Source: Bacillus sp. EB600
Lineage (GTDB): Bacteria > Bacillota > Bacilli > Bacillales > Cytobacillaceae
Reading direction: 5' to 3'
NCBI RefSeq assembly: GCF_024494385.1
Contig: NZ_JAEVLT010000016.1
Coordinates: 1 to 64,000 of the forward strand
Length of the DNA: 64,000 nucleotides
Below are positions 43,680 through 51,932 of this stretch, piece after piece. Both the position numbers and the translations under genes were made by a program. Each line of letters begins with the position of its first letter. Position 1 is the stretch's first letter. The notes below the pieces were generated by a model. That model saw nothing but the letters and a program-made list of their open reading frames with translations. It searched no databases and was not told the origin of the DNA.

Positions 43680-43721
43680 TAGCAAAAGTGAGAATAGTTG
43701 TCGCAAAATTAAGAATAGTTG
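43680..43721. repeat. tandem 21-bp repeat resembling an IS21-type end
   Basis: Two adjacent 21-bp units, TAGCAAAAGTGAGAATAGTTG and TCGCAAAATTAAGAATAGTTG, agree at 18 positions. IS21-family ends in Bacillus carry such multiple GCAAAA-TTGAGAATAG repeats. No istA or istB gene remains nearby. Confidence 0.4.
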
Positions 43722-43989
43722 AATATATAGTAGGTCATTTACCCTATTTTTAAAATTCGTTGTTTCAAATTTACTACAAAAAAAAACACACATAAAGAAA
43801 AAGCGGAAAAGACCTCGAAATTTAGTTTGGCACGGTAATTGCATATTAATTAAGTGATTCATCTAAGAAGACTTAAAAGATGAAACCGTATTCAATAAAA
43901 AAGGTGAAAATGAGCCAAAAAATGAAGGGGGAAAACAATTATGAAATCAATGGAGCAGAAAACTAAATAGTATCAAAGGAAGCAAGTTA

Positions 43990-44243
43990 CGTGATCCATT
44001 AGCCAATCCGCTACACGCTGATTTCAACGGCTATCCGCCGCTCTACATCGTCGCGGGTGGAGCCGAATGCTGCTTGACGACGCGCGCCGCCTGCATGCTC
44101 GTGCGGTTGAGACCGGTGTACAAGCGACACTTTCAGTTGTAGATGAAATGCAGCATGTTTTCCCATTCCTAGCTGGACGCGCTCCTGAAGCGGATGAGGA
44201 AGTCAGCAGGAGTGCAGCTTGGTATCGGGCACTGCAAAAATAA
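43990..44243 (+). pseudogene. GC-rich alpha/beta-hydrolase (HSL-type) C-terminal remnant
   Basis: One frame reads DPLANPLHADFNGYPPLYIV then AGGAE; a one-base shift continues MLLDDARRLHARAVETGVQA, VVDEMQHVFPFLAGRAPEAD and WYRALQK-TAA (44241). This is the end of a hormone-sensitive-lipase-type esterase with its catalytic His in EMQHVF. It is much richer in G+C than its surroundings and has no N-terminus. Confidence 0.8.
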
Positions 44244-44307
44244 GGAATCACCTTTCAAAATATCATGAGAACCAATAACATACAAAATAGAAAAAGGAGA
44301 TTAGGAA

Positions 44308-44490
44308 ATGTTGCTGAGAACTGCACTAGAAAGTTATAAACGAATAGGAGAATATCGCTCGGATTTGTATACATTAGCAAAAAGTAAAGGAATTTCACAT
44401 ACAAATGTCACTGACATCAGTCAAAAATTAGATAAAGAAATTACGATACTACAAAAAATAATGCAAGAAGTAAATCCATTCAGAATCTAA
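44308..44490 (+). CDS. Spo0E-family aspartyl-phosphate phosphatase
   Basis: A 60-residue protein with the Spo0E pattern: a first helix (LESYKRIGEYRSDLYTLAKS), a turn and a second helix with SQKLDKEI, the family's S-Q-x-L-D signature. Such small proteins dephosphorylate Spo0A-P and delay sporulation. AAAAGGAG lies ten bases before the ATG. Lone intact gene among remnants. Confidence 0.75.
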   Translation: MLLRTALESYKRIGEYRSDLYTLAKSKGISHTNVTDISQKLDKEITILQKIMQEVNPFRI

Positions 44491-44664
44491 GAAGACAAAT
44501 AGGACAGGGAATTTTTATCAATAGTTAGACCAAAACGGAGTGCTCGGCAGCCCTTTATAATAAAGGCTAAATCCAAAGTGTATTGAAGATTCCTTATAAA
44601 TTGAAAAATTCCCATTTTGAAATTCATAAGCCTAGTGAATAAATAAGTTTACCAAAATAGGAAT

Positions 44665-44881
44665 TAAAAGAGAAAATGTAATGAACTACCTCACAGATAG
44701 TGACGAACATGCAACTATGCTTGATGGAAAACTTGTTTTCCATCAAGAAGTATCCGTTTTAGGACACCCAATTCTTTTTACCGATGGAAATCTCAATATA
44801 CTAGAACCGACTTTTGGCGGAGTGAATTTAGAAGACATTGCTGCACCTCAGTGCCGGATAAATATTTTTCCATTTCACTAA
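44665..44881 (+). pseudogene. malic enzyme remnant, plus-strand piece
   Basis: The frame ends with LGHPILFTDGNLNILEPTFG then GVNLEDIAAPQCR, the conserved NAD(P)-malic enzyme segment (.PTFGGINLEDI.AP.C). The rest of this side of the enzyme is missing. A 13-bp inverted repeat interrupts it at 44720-44747. Confidence 0.6.
44720..44747. repeat. 13-bp perfect inverted repeat
   Basis: CTTGATGGAAAAC and GTTTTCCATCAAG separated by TT, located within the malic enzyme fragment. Confidence 0.6.
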
Positions 44882-45170
44882 TATTCGTATGGTGTTAACA
44901 ATGCTTTAGTTCTGATATCCCGACTTTTGGTAATGAACATCATAAGACGTTCATAATCTTTTGACGTGAGGAGTTCTTCAATTTCTTATACTTTTACATA
45001 CTTTTGTGAAACACCAGTTTTCATCGCGGCGTCAGCAACTGCTGATGCAACATGTGCTGCCACACGGGGGTCGAAAGGATATGGAATCACATCCCGCACT
45101 CCTCTTAAATTGCCAAATGCTAAAAGGATAGAGCCTGAACCAAGTAAAATAGAAACATTGATGTCAAATA
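44878..45170 (-). pseudogene. malic enzyme remnant, minus-strand piece
   Basis: Read leftward the frame gives ILLAFGNLRGVRDVIPYPFD then PRVAAHVASAVADAAMKTGV, matching the C-terminal end of NADP-type malic enzymes (VIPKPFDPR...AVA.AAM.SGVA). A stop and the tail EIEELLTSKDYERLMMFITK follow. It lies head-on against the plus-strand malic enzyme piece. Confidence 0.6.
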
Positions 45171-45287
45171 GACTGATAGGACAACTAAAGAAATTAGCTA
45201 AGACATTCCTGTAATTACGTTACATACAGTCGGTCTTGGTATAAAAGTTAGGGCCGTAATGGTTAAAAGAAGGGCAGGCTAATCGCT

Positions 45288-47165
45288 TTGGTTAATTTAC
45301 CTACCACTCATGGGATCTCTTATGGAATTATCGAAATAAATCCCGATGGTGTGATCCAAAAGTTTAACAGTGAAGGAAAAAAGCTGTTATTGTCGGATGA
45401 TGACGACACAAACTACCTATTTCACCGCATTAAAAATCAAGAAATTAAAACAAAACTACATGAATGCTTTATGGGCAGAGCGAATGACTTTATCGTAACC
45501 GTTGACACACAACCATACTTTTTCTTATTTCATCGGTCATTCAACGAAGAAAAGCTGGATAAAATTCATGTCTATATGTTCAATATTGCTAATTTGGAAA
45601 GTTCTTACGAACAGAATAATTGGAATAACCACTTAATGTCCTCAATTGGTGAAATGGCTGCCGGTATAGCTCACGAAGTTCGAAATCCGTTGACGGCGGT
45701 AAAAGGGTTTCTCCAATTATTGGAGCAGACGTATAAACAAGAATATACGCAAATTGCCCAAAGTGAGCTGGACAGGGCTATTCATATTTTAAATGATTTA
45801 ATGAGTGTTTCAAAACCGGAATTCGTTCAGGAAAAACCAACAACCTTTAACTTATGTTGGGAAATTGAATCCATTTTGCTGTTATTTCAAACCCAGCTTT
45901 ATGATATTAACGTAATCAAAAAATTTATGAATGAAAGTTCGGTAATTTTTGCTAGTAAGGACCAAATTAAAAAAGCTGTATTTAATTTAATTAAAAATGC
46001 TCTTGAAGTGATGAGTTCAGGCGGCACCTTAATGATTGAGCAGTATGAGGATTATCAGGAAATTCACATCAAAATCTCCGATTCCGGCATTGGCATACCA
46101 AAAGACAAGCTGCGGTTGCTTGGCACCCCATTCTTTACTATGAAACAGGACGGTAAAGGTTTGGGTTTAGCACAGGTCTTTAACGCGATCCGGACAAACG
46201 ATGGCAAAATACGTGTCACAAGTGAAGAAGGACAAGGAACTACTTTTTTTCTATCATTTCCGAAAGCACGATCTCACTCAAATCAATTTTTAGGAGGGCA
46301 TTCAATGGTACAAACAATTGAGTCAACAACTGAGCTGGAAAAGTTCTTAAAAAATAATATGGATTTTTATACGGAAGAATGGATGGATTATTTGAAAAAG
46401 AATAAAAGCTACACTACATCTTTACTAAAAGAAAACGGCTATCTAGATTTCCTTAAAGAAAACGGCCATCCAATCATGCAGCTTGTGTCAGAAAATATTA
46501 GTCAATTAAATATGGAAGATATCATGGAGGCTGCCCGAGAACTTGGTGTGAAACTTGCAAGAACGGAGTTTCCAATTCATTTGATATGGGAGCTTTTCCA
46601 ATCATCGAGAGGTTTTATTTGGAATGCGATAAAATCGTTTTACATTGAATCCAACAATACCCTTTCAGTTGAGGAATTCTTTACGTTAGAGCGCAATGTA
46701 AACGATATCGTTGATTTTTATATTGATTCCTACACTGCTTATTATGTCAACTACAAAGAAGAATTGTTAAAAAGTCATCGTGACACAGTAGATGAACTGT
46801 CAGTCCCGATCATTCCAATTGCTGAGAGTGTATGTATTCTTCCGGTAGTCGGGACTGTTGATACGTTTCGACCCAAAAAAATCCGTGAAAAAACACTTCA
46901 ACGTGTAAAGGAACTAAATGCACAGCAATTAATTATTGATATATCAGGTGTACCATTCGTTGATACCGCAGTTGTTAATCATTTATTTAAAATAGTGAAA
47001 GGAATTAAATTGTTAGGCTGCTCGACCATCTTAACCGGAATCAGCCCAGAAATTGCCGACACGATGATCGAACTGGGCATTGAAGTCGATAATGAATTAA
47101 AAACAAGATCTGATCTTCAGCAAGCATTACAGGACTTTCAGCCATTCTTTAAAAGAAACAATTAA
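45288..47165 (+). CDS. histidine kinase fused to an RsbR-like STAS module
   Basis: A 625-residue cytoplasmic protein. Residues 1-105: PAS-like sensor. About 118-185: HisKA with H-box AAGIAHEVRNPLTAVKGFLQ. About 220-325: HATPase (N box IKNALEVM, G1 ISDSGIGIP, G2 KGLGLA). About 345-500: an all-helical RsbR-N-like segment. About 515-615: STAS domain with DISGVPFVDTAVVNHL and LTGISPEIADT, where the Thr residues match the RsbT phosphorylation sites of RsbR. This joins phosphorelay signalling to stressosome-type modules. The start TTG 45288 has only a weak ribosome site. Confidence 0.8.
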   Translation: MVNLPTTHGISYGIIEINPDGVIQKFNSEGKKLLLSDDDDTNYLFHRIKNQEIKTKLHECFMGRANDFIVTVDTQPYFFLFHRSFNEEKLDKIHVYMFNIANLESSYEQNNWNNHLMSSIGEMAAGIAHEVRNPLTAVKGFLQLLEQTYKQEYTQIAQSELDRAIHILNDLMSVSKPEFVQEKPTTFNLCWEIESILLLFQTQLYDINVIKKFMNESSVIFASKDQIKKAVFNLIKNALEVMSSGGTLMIEQYEDYQEIHIKISDSGIGIPKDKLRLLGTPFFTMKQDGKGLGLAQVFNAIRTNDGKIRVTSEEGQGTTFFLSFPKARSHSNQFLGGHSMVQTIESTTELEKFLKNNMDFYTEEWMDYLKKNKSYTTSLLKENGYLDFLKENGHPIMQLVSENISQLNMEDIMEAARELGVKLARTEFPIHLIWELFQSSRGFIWNAIKSFYIESNNTLSVEEFFTLERNVNDIVDFYIDSYTAYYVNYKEELLKSHRDTVDELSVPIIPIAESVCILPVVGTVDTFRPKKIREKTLQRVKELNAQQLIIDISGVPFVDTAVVNHLFKIVKGIKLLGCSTILTGISPEIADTMIELGIEVDNELKTRSDLQQALQDFQPFFKRNN

Positions 47166-47829
47166 AACGGAAGAACTTTTTTAACAACAACGCTATGACT
47201 TAAACACACCGCACCATTTTTATTTTCAACAACAAAGAAGATGCAAAGGGTCTAAAGATAAACAAGAGGGGGACACAAGCATTTCTTGATAAAAGGCAGG
47301 CTCTCTTCAAAGGAATGTAAGAGTACAAATTGCAAACAATAACATAAAGGAAAGAAAACAAAAAGTAGCTCCGAAAACACAATTTTTAGCTTGTATTTGG
47401 GGCTACTTGACGTTTACTTTTCTTTAAAGTCGATATAATGGCTAGTACTTGGTTACAGCAACCTTATTTAATTTTTACATATCAAAATCCCTATTCACTG
47501 CATCCATTGAATCTATTAATAGATGAAGAGCTAGACCTGCAAATGGTAAAGACAACTATGCTTTTGAACATTCCTCCATAACAGCGGTTAAATCCTTGTA
47601 TACATTGGCTAGAGTGGCCTCCAGTTTGTATTCTTTTAGGGGTACTGTATATAATAAATTCACGTTATTTAAAAATCAGCAACTTTTTACCTAATTCACT
47701 TTTTGAAGAAATAGTTTAATATAGAGTATATATGCTTCTCTTAAAAAATTATTAAATTCAAATTGATCAGAATACAGTGTGGATTAAAATACTTAATTTA
47801 ATAAATCAAAATATAAAGAGGGGACTGTT
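47166..47829. other. 650-bp stretch without recognisable gene
   Basis: AT-rich. The only structure noticed is an imperfect hairpin near 47362-47408 (AAGTAGCtCC and GGgGCTACTT), perhaps the kinase terminator region. No gene supported. Confidence 0.4.
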
Positions 47830-47961
47830 ATGATTAAACCAATTTTAACACATGATGAAGAATGCCCCGTATGTAATGGTGAAGGGGAAATCTGGTTTAA
47901 CACGATAATTGGAGTTGACCACAAAACTTGCGATAATTGCAACGGAACTGGTAAGTTGTGA
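47830..47961 (+). CDS. mini DnaJ-type zinc-ribbon protein (43 aa)
   Basis: ATG 47830, with AGAGGGG seven bases upstream, encodes a 43-residue peptide with two DnaJ-like zinc knuckles: ECPVCNGEGEIWF and TCDNCNGTGKL. The four cysteines in two CxxCxGxG motifs should bind one zinc ion. Isolated pairs of these repeats occur in small Bacillus proteins of unknown role. Confidence 0.7.
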   Translation: MIKPILTHDEECPVCNGEGEIWFNTIIGVDHKTCDNCNGTGKL

Positions 47962-48177
47962 AGATAATTCAGTAATAATTTTATATAAGGTAATTCTGGG
48001 AATTTTTTGTGGTGCTTTTGATGTGAAAGTGACAGAGCAAATTTTTATGGATATACCCTGGCCAAGTTATATTAGAAAAAAGCATACTCTAAAAGAGTTA
48101 AGGTTCTCTTATATATCTTCCGTATCTTACAATTGTTAAAAAATCAGTATAAAATTATTCAGAATAAAAATAAAACC

Positions 48178-48214
48178 CAAAAAGCTTGAGAACAAATTTT
48201 CCTCAAGTTTTTTT
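48178..48214 (+). terminator. terminator
   Basis: AAGCTTGAG pairs with CTCAAG(TTT) around a 12-base loop, followed by seven T. Confidence 0.65.
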
Positions 48215-48354
48215 GTATACTGTTAATACTAAAAACAACACTTCTTTGGTGGTATGAAGGAAGTTCTCCATATCCTAAACTCACTAGCCACCCTTACACT
48301 AAAATTATTAGCAAAGAAGTTGTTATGGGAAAGAATTGCTGGTGATTATATTTT

Positions 48355-48651
48355 GTTTTTGATTGTTCATCTTTTGTTCATTGGGCTTTTGCCCAGGAAG
48401 GGGTTAATCTCGCCCCTTTAGAATCCACTAGTACGGATACTTTAAAGTATTTAGGAAAACCGGTATCCCTTAATGAAATGCAGCCAGGTGATCTTGTATT
48501 CTTTGATACTTATAAACCGGATGGACATGTCGGTATCTATATAGGAAATGGAAAATTCATAGGAGTACAAACCTCAACAGGTGTTGCGATTGAAGATATG
48601 ACGACAGGCTATTGGAAAGAAAAATTCAAAGGCCGTGTTAAGAGAATATAA
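48355..48651 (+). pseudogene. NlpC/P60 endopeptidase remnant (CwlT-like)
   Basis: After a TGA the frame encodes FDCSSFVHWAFAQEGVNLAP, LNEMQPGDLVFFDTYKPDGH then VGIYIGNGKFIG, and ends WKEKFKGRVKRI with TAA at 48649. It has catalytic Cys and His of C40 peptidases. The N-terminal lysozyme/transport part and start codon are absent and a frameshift lies before 48355. CwlT-type hydrolases belong to conjugative elements. Confidence 0.75.
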
Positions 48652-48672
48652 AGTGTGAAAGTTTAACCTAAA

Positions 48673-49246
48673 TTAAACGAAGCCCAAAATAATTAATGCT
48701 GCTTTCCGAACACTAGGAAATAGATCTATTGTTTCTTGTATTAAGTTGAATTCCACCTCTTCAAGCTTTGATTTCAATGGTTGTATTTTCTCGGAAGATG
48801 CTCTATTTGCAGTATTTATATCACTTTGAGCACTTTGGGTTCTATCTTGGCTAAATGCCATTTCATTTTGGATGTCTTGAATATCTATTTTAGAATTTGT
48901 ACTTATCAAGGAAATACGCTCGACAATATTTTGAAGCTCTTGTACATTACCGGGCCATTCATGGTTTTGAAGACTTGTTAGAGCCTCATGTGTAAAAGAA
49001 CGATTTAATCCATATTTATAATTAAGACCCTTTAAGAAATGATAGATCAATGGGATAATATCTTCTTTTCTTACCCTTGGAATATAGATTGGGATAATAT
49101 TTAATCTATAATATAAATCCTCTTGAAATGTTCCTTCCCGAATCATATTTTTAAGTCTTTATGTGTTGCAGCAATAACCCTAATAGTTAACAGGAATTGG
49201 TTTAGAACTTTTGGAATTTCCTTAACGCTGTAAATCCGCATTTTCC
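48673..49246 (-). pseudogene. sigma-54-dependent activator remnant
   Basis: The minus strand carries RVIAATHKDLKN (other frame, 49147-49190), then MIREGTFQEDLYYRLNIIPI, the AAA+ R-finger helix PGNVQELQNIVERI and a C-terminal Fis helix VRKAAL that ends prematurely. The sensor domain and Walker A (GES.GTGKE) are missing. A truncated enhancer-binding protein with at least one frameshift. Confidence 0.8.
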
Positions 49247-49252
49247 TGACGG

Positions 49253-49288
49253 CCTCAGCACGTCAACGTACCTTATGACGTGCTGAGG
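49253..49288. repeat. 13-bp GC-rich perfect inverted repeat
   Basis: CCTCAGCACGTCA (49253-49265) and TGACGTGCTGAGG (49276-49288), spacer of ten bases, no T-run. GC-rich in an AT-rich context. Could be an attachment or protein-binding dyad rather than a terminator. Confidence 0.5.
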
Positions 49289-49528
49289 TATGCGTTACTC
49301 CGAAGTATATATGCCTGTAGAGTGGACAGACGTGAATGGGTATAGAGTATGTAGGAAGAATTGGATAGGTAGGTAAGATCAAGAGAGAGTTAGTTAGTAA
49401 GTGAAGGTTGAAAAAACCACTTCCAAAATTGCTGCCATTTTTGTTTTTCGCGGAATTTTGGGGATATCCCATTCTCAACGAAATTAACTTCATACTATAA
49501 AGTAAACTCTATGAAAGAAGTGTGACAA

Positions 49529-49765
49529 TTGACTCAATATATAACAACTGGAAAAATGCCTGGTCATCCTGAAGGGTGTATTGCACAGTATAACCACCAT
49601 ATCCTTAACCACACCCCTACTCATCACTCTAACCCTCATTATGTTACTCAATACTACTCTCCCCATCACATAATGCCACACATTTACCAAACAAATACAG
49701 CTTATGGTCATTATGTTGTTCCTCACTGGAGCCCACCAGGGGGATCATTTTCTTCTTTTTATTAA
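49529..49765 (+). CDS. His/Tyr-rich spore-coat-like protein
   Basis: A 78-residue protein unusually rich in His, Tyr, Pro and Thr (YNHHILNHTPTHHSNPHYVT; SPHHIMPHIYQTN) with one Cys. The composition is like CotD and other Bacillus coat proteins that bind metals or crosslink. Start TTG 49529 after AAGAAGTGTG; ATG 49556 is an alternative. Ends shortly before the 49785 gene. Confidence 0.55.
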   Translation: MTQYITTGKMPGHPEGCIAQYNHHILNHTPTHHSNPHYVTQYYSPHHIMPHIYQTNTAYGHYVVPHWSPPGGSFSSFY

Positions 49766-49784
49766 ACCTTTGAGGAGCTATTTG

Positions 49785-49871
49785 ATGAAATTTTTTAACA
49801 ATCCAGATACCTATGAGCTTCCAGGACTTAAAATTGCTGCCGAAAGAAAAGCAGTTTCAAATATTGGATGA
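49785..49871 (+). CDS. 28-codon leader frame with a strong ribosome site
   Basis: GAGGAG lies seven bases before ATG 49785 (MKFFNNPDTYELPGLKIAAE...). The frame overlaps the start of the 49813 gene in another phase and stops at 49869. Either a leader peptide that couples translation, or the true start of the 49813 gene separated by a frameshift. Confidence 0.4.
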   Translation: MKFFNNPDTYELPGLKIAAERKAVSNIG

Positions 49872-50391
49872 TTACAATGAATGTTTTAATATGCCTTCGG
49901 TTGCTAAGATTTGGGGGAAAGATGTTAAAAGCGTTTATAGCCTCCGATACACATTGAAAAAGAGCCTGGAAAAGGAAAAGAAAAAGAAGGCAAAAGTTAA
50001 AGAAAATGTTGATGAGCATACACAAATGGATTTGAATACAGGTATCGAGCCGAAAATAGAAGAAATTTTGGGGGAAAATGAGACACTGACATCTGCAGAG
50101 ACAGAGGAAGAATTAACTGATACCCAAAAAGAATTAGAAAAGTTAAAATTAATAGTAGAGCAGCAAGCTCAATTATTACAGAATTTTATAGAATCTCAAA
50201 AAACTGCTGAATATGTAGCTACAGCTGGTGAGAACGTTCTGGAATCTGTTCCTGCCTTTACCATGAAATTTGAAAAAGAGAATGAAGGGTTTATTCTCCA
50301 TCAAGATCTCAAACGATTTATTACCGTTTTAGAGAAAAATCCTGATATGTTCAAAGTAGAAGTCAAGATTACAAGAATAGAGGAAATATAA
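49813..50391 (+). CDS. hypothetical coiled-coil protein (192 aa)
   Basis: A 192-residue soluble protein. Residues 1-55 look like a small DNA-binding region (FNMPSVAKIWGKDVKSVYSL, a helix-turn-helix-like stretch) followed by a lysine-rich linker, a coiled coil (about 95-135, ELEKLKLIVEQQAQLLQNFI) and a compact C-terminus (FTMKFEKENEGFI...VEVKITRIEEI). No family recognised. No ribosome site precedes its own ATG; translation may be coupled to the 49785 frame. Confidence 0.55.
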   Translation: MSFQDLKLLPKEKQFQILDDYNECFNMPSVAKIWGKDVKSVYSLRYTLKKSLEKEKKKKAKVKENVDEHTQMDLNTGIEPKIEEILGENETLTSAETEEELTDTQKELEKLKLIVEQQAQLLQNFIESQKTAEYVATAGENVLESVPAFTMKFEKENEGFILHQDLKRFITVLEKNPDMFKVEVKITRIEEI

Positions 50392-50714
50392 AATGGAAAG
50401 AAAAGAAGAAAAAAGAACAGGTCATTACTTTTAAAAGGGGGATTTTGAAGGGATTTTGGGTGGATGTTTAATTCTCTCCTTTCTATTGTTATTTATATCC
50501 AATAAGTATATAAAAAAGAAATTAAATCAAAATGGTACAAATGATTAATTAAATGGAAACAAACAAGTTAAACAAAAAGATTTTTCAAACAGGAAAAAAA
50601 TCCATCCTGGGTATGACTGCCAAGATGGATTTTATGCCGTAAATCAAGGTTTTAGGGGACAAAATGAATATAATATGCAGTGAACTAAAAATGTGATTTG
50701 TTAGAGTGTAGAAC

Positions 50715-50936
50715 TTAATTTGCATTTTTCAAAGGGAAAAGGTCTTGTTTTACAAAAAATGAATTTGGCTTTTCTGCTTTAAGTTTGTCTAGTTCAAAAA
50801 AAAGTTTTTTATATTCAACAATAGATAATTCTCCATAAATATAACTTTTTTGAATATAATCTAGTAATTCATTGGCATGTAATGGGTTTCGTTCTTTTAC
50901 TAGTTCAAAACGATGTATTAGGTTTTCTAATAACAT
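50715..50936 (-). CDS. YppF-like protein
   Basis: About 73 residues: MLLENLIHRFELVKERN...HANELLDYIQKSYIYGELSI, then VEYKKLFFELDKL. This matches the small YppF family of Bacillus (NELLDFA...Y....IS...Y...I.ELE), function unknown. A longer start at 50945 is possible. No strong ribosome site. Confidence 0.65.
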   Translation of the reverse strand: MLLENLIHRFELVKERNPLHANELLDYIQKSYIYGELSIVEYKKLFFELDKLKAEKPNSFFVKQDLFPLKNAN

Positions 50937-51013
50937 AGTAATCACTCATTTCATCGGTTTTTTTGAACGATGTATGCGTTTACAATTAGTATAACATGTA
51001 TATCGTTTTAAGT

Positions 51014-51560
51014 TTATCTTTTCGAAAATTCAAACACGAGGTACTTTTTTACATATTTATAATAGGTATAGTGACAGGGTAGCTTCTCTAATCCGCAAGA
51101 TAATTCACATGAAATGTAATTAACGTATCGGATTTTTAGGAGATATTTCTGCTCACAAAGGAAAGTTACTGATAATCTGTTTTTGTAATTTGACCAGTGC
51201 TTTTTAATTGAATTGAATGATAGGTTATCCATTAAATTAAAATTAATTCGCTTAAAATCGCCTGTAGCAACTAAAAATGGGCAAAAAAATAGCCTTGGAG
51301 CTTTCAAGGGCTTTGCAGCCATGGATGGATATTTTAATGCAAAATATCCCCTAACTTTCAACGGAGTTCTAATTGATTAAGAAAGGTGGAAATTAACCCG
51401 TGTAGTCTATCTCTTGCTTTTCCTAAATCATTTTTTTCAATGTCATCCTATATCTTCTTTATAGTTGAACAGGTATCTTTTCTATAAAACACACCTCCTT
51501 CTTCACTCCCTGTTAATTGAATACCTTAGAGCTTCGATTCAATTTCTAATATTTCCTTCT
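51014..51560 (-). pseudogene. DUF6584-like gene, degraded
   Basis: Leftward frames read DDIEKNDLGKARDRLHGLIS then TFLNQLELR, a stop or shift, then YFALKYPSMAAK and a divergent tail. The first parts match Bacillus proteins with GKARDRLHGLISTYPN.LELR and GDIY..L.YPSMAGRYWYLEE. Frameshifts and stops break it into at least three pieces. Confidence 0.5.
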
Positions 51561-51932
51561 CTTATTTAAGATAATGGCCCGTAACATAAGGAAAGAGCAC
51601 AATTCTGGAACAATTATCAAGAAGGTGAAAATTCCTTGATTTTAAAAGGCTCCTACAAATTAGATATGTATAATATGTTGAATTTTCACCAAAAAGGCGT
51701 ACATTTTGTACATAATGTACGCTGATTTTTATGGTCTGGTTAATGCTGTAGAATCGCTCCCGATTATTGAATAAGAAAAGCATCACATACGTGCCACTTA
51801 TACGCACAAAAAGAATCCTCGATTGGAAGCTCCTTTTTATACTGCTGAACCTTCTCCATCATTTCTAAGTGTAGTCATAAATTAGGAATTTATTGGGATA
51901 CTGAGTATTATCCGGAACTATTGGAGGAAATT
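51561..51932. other. intergenic stretch before the germination permease
   Basis: No gene supported. A minus-strand frame near 51770-51865 encodes MMEKVQQYKKELPIEDSFCA...HVCDAFLIQ, unrecognised. Confidence 0.3.

Noticed and set aside
43680..43721. CRISPR-like repeat
   Set aside because: Only two adjacent units with no spacer between them and no cas genes.
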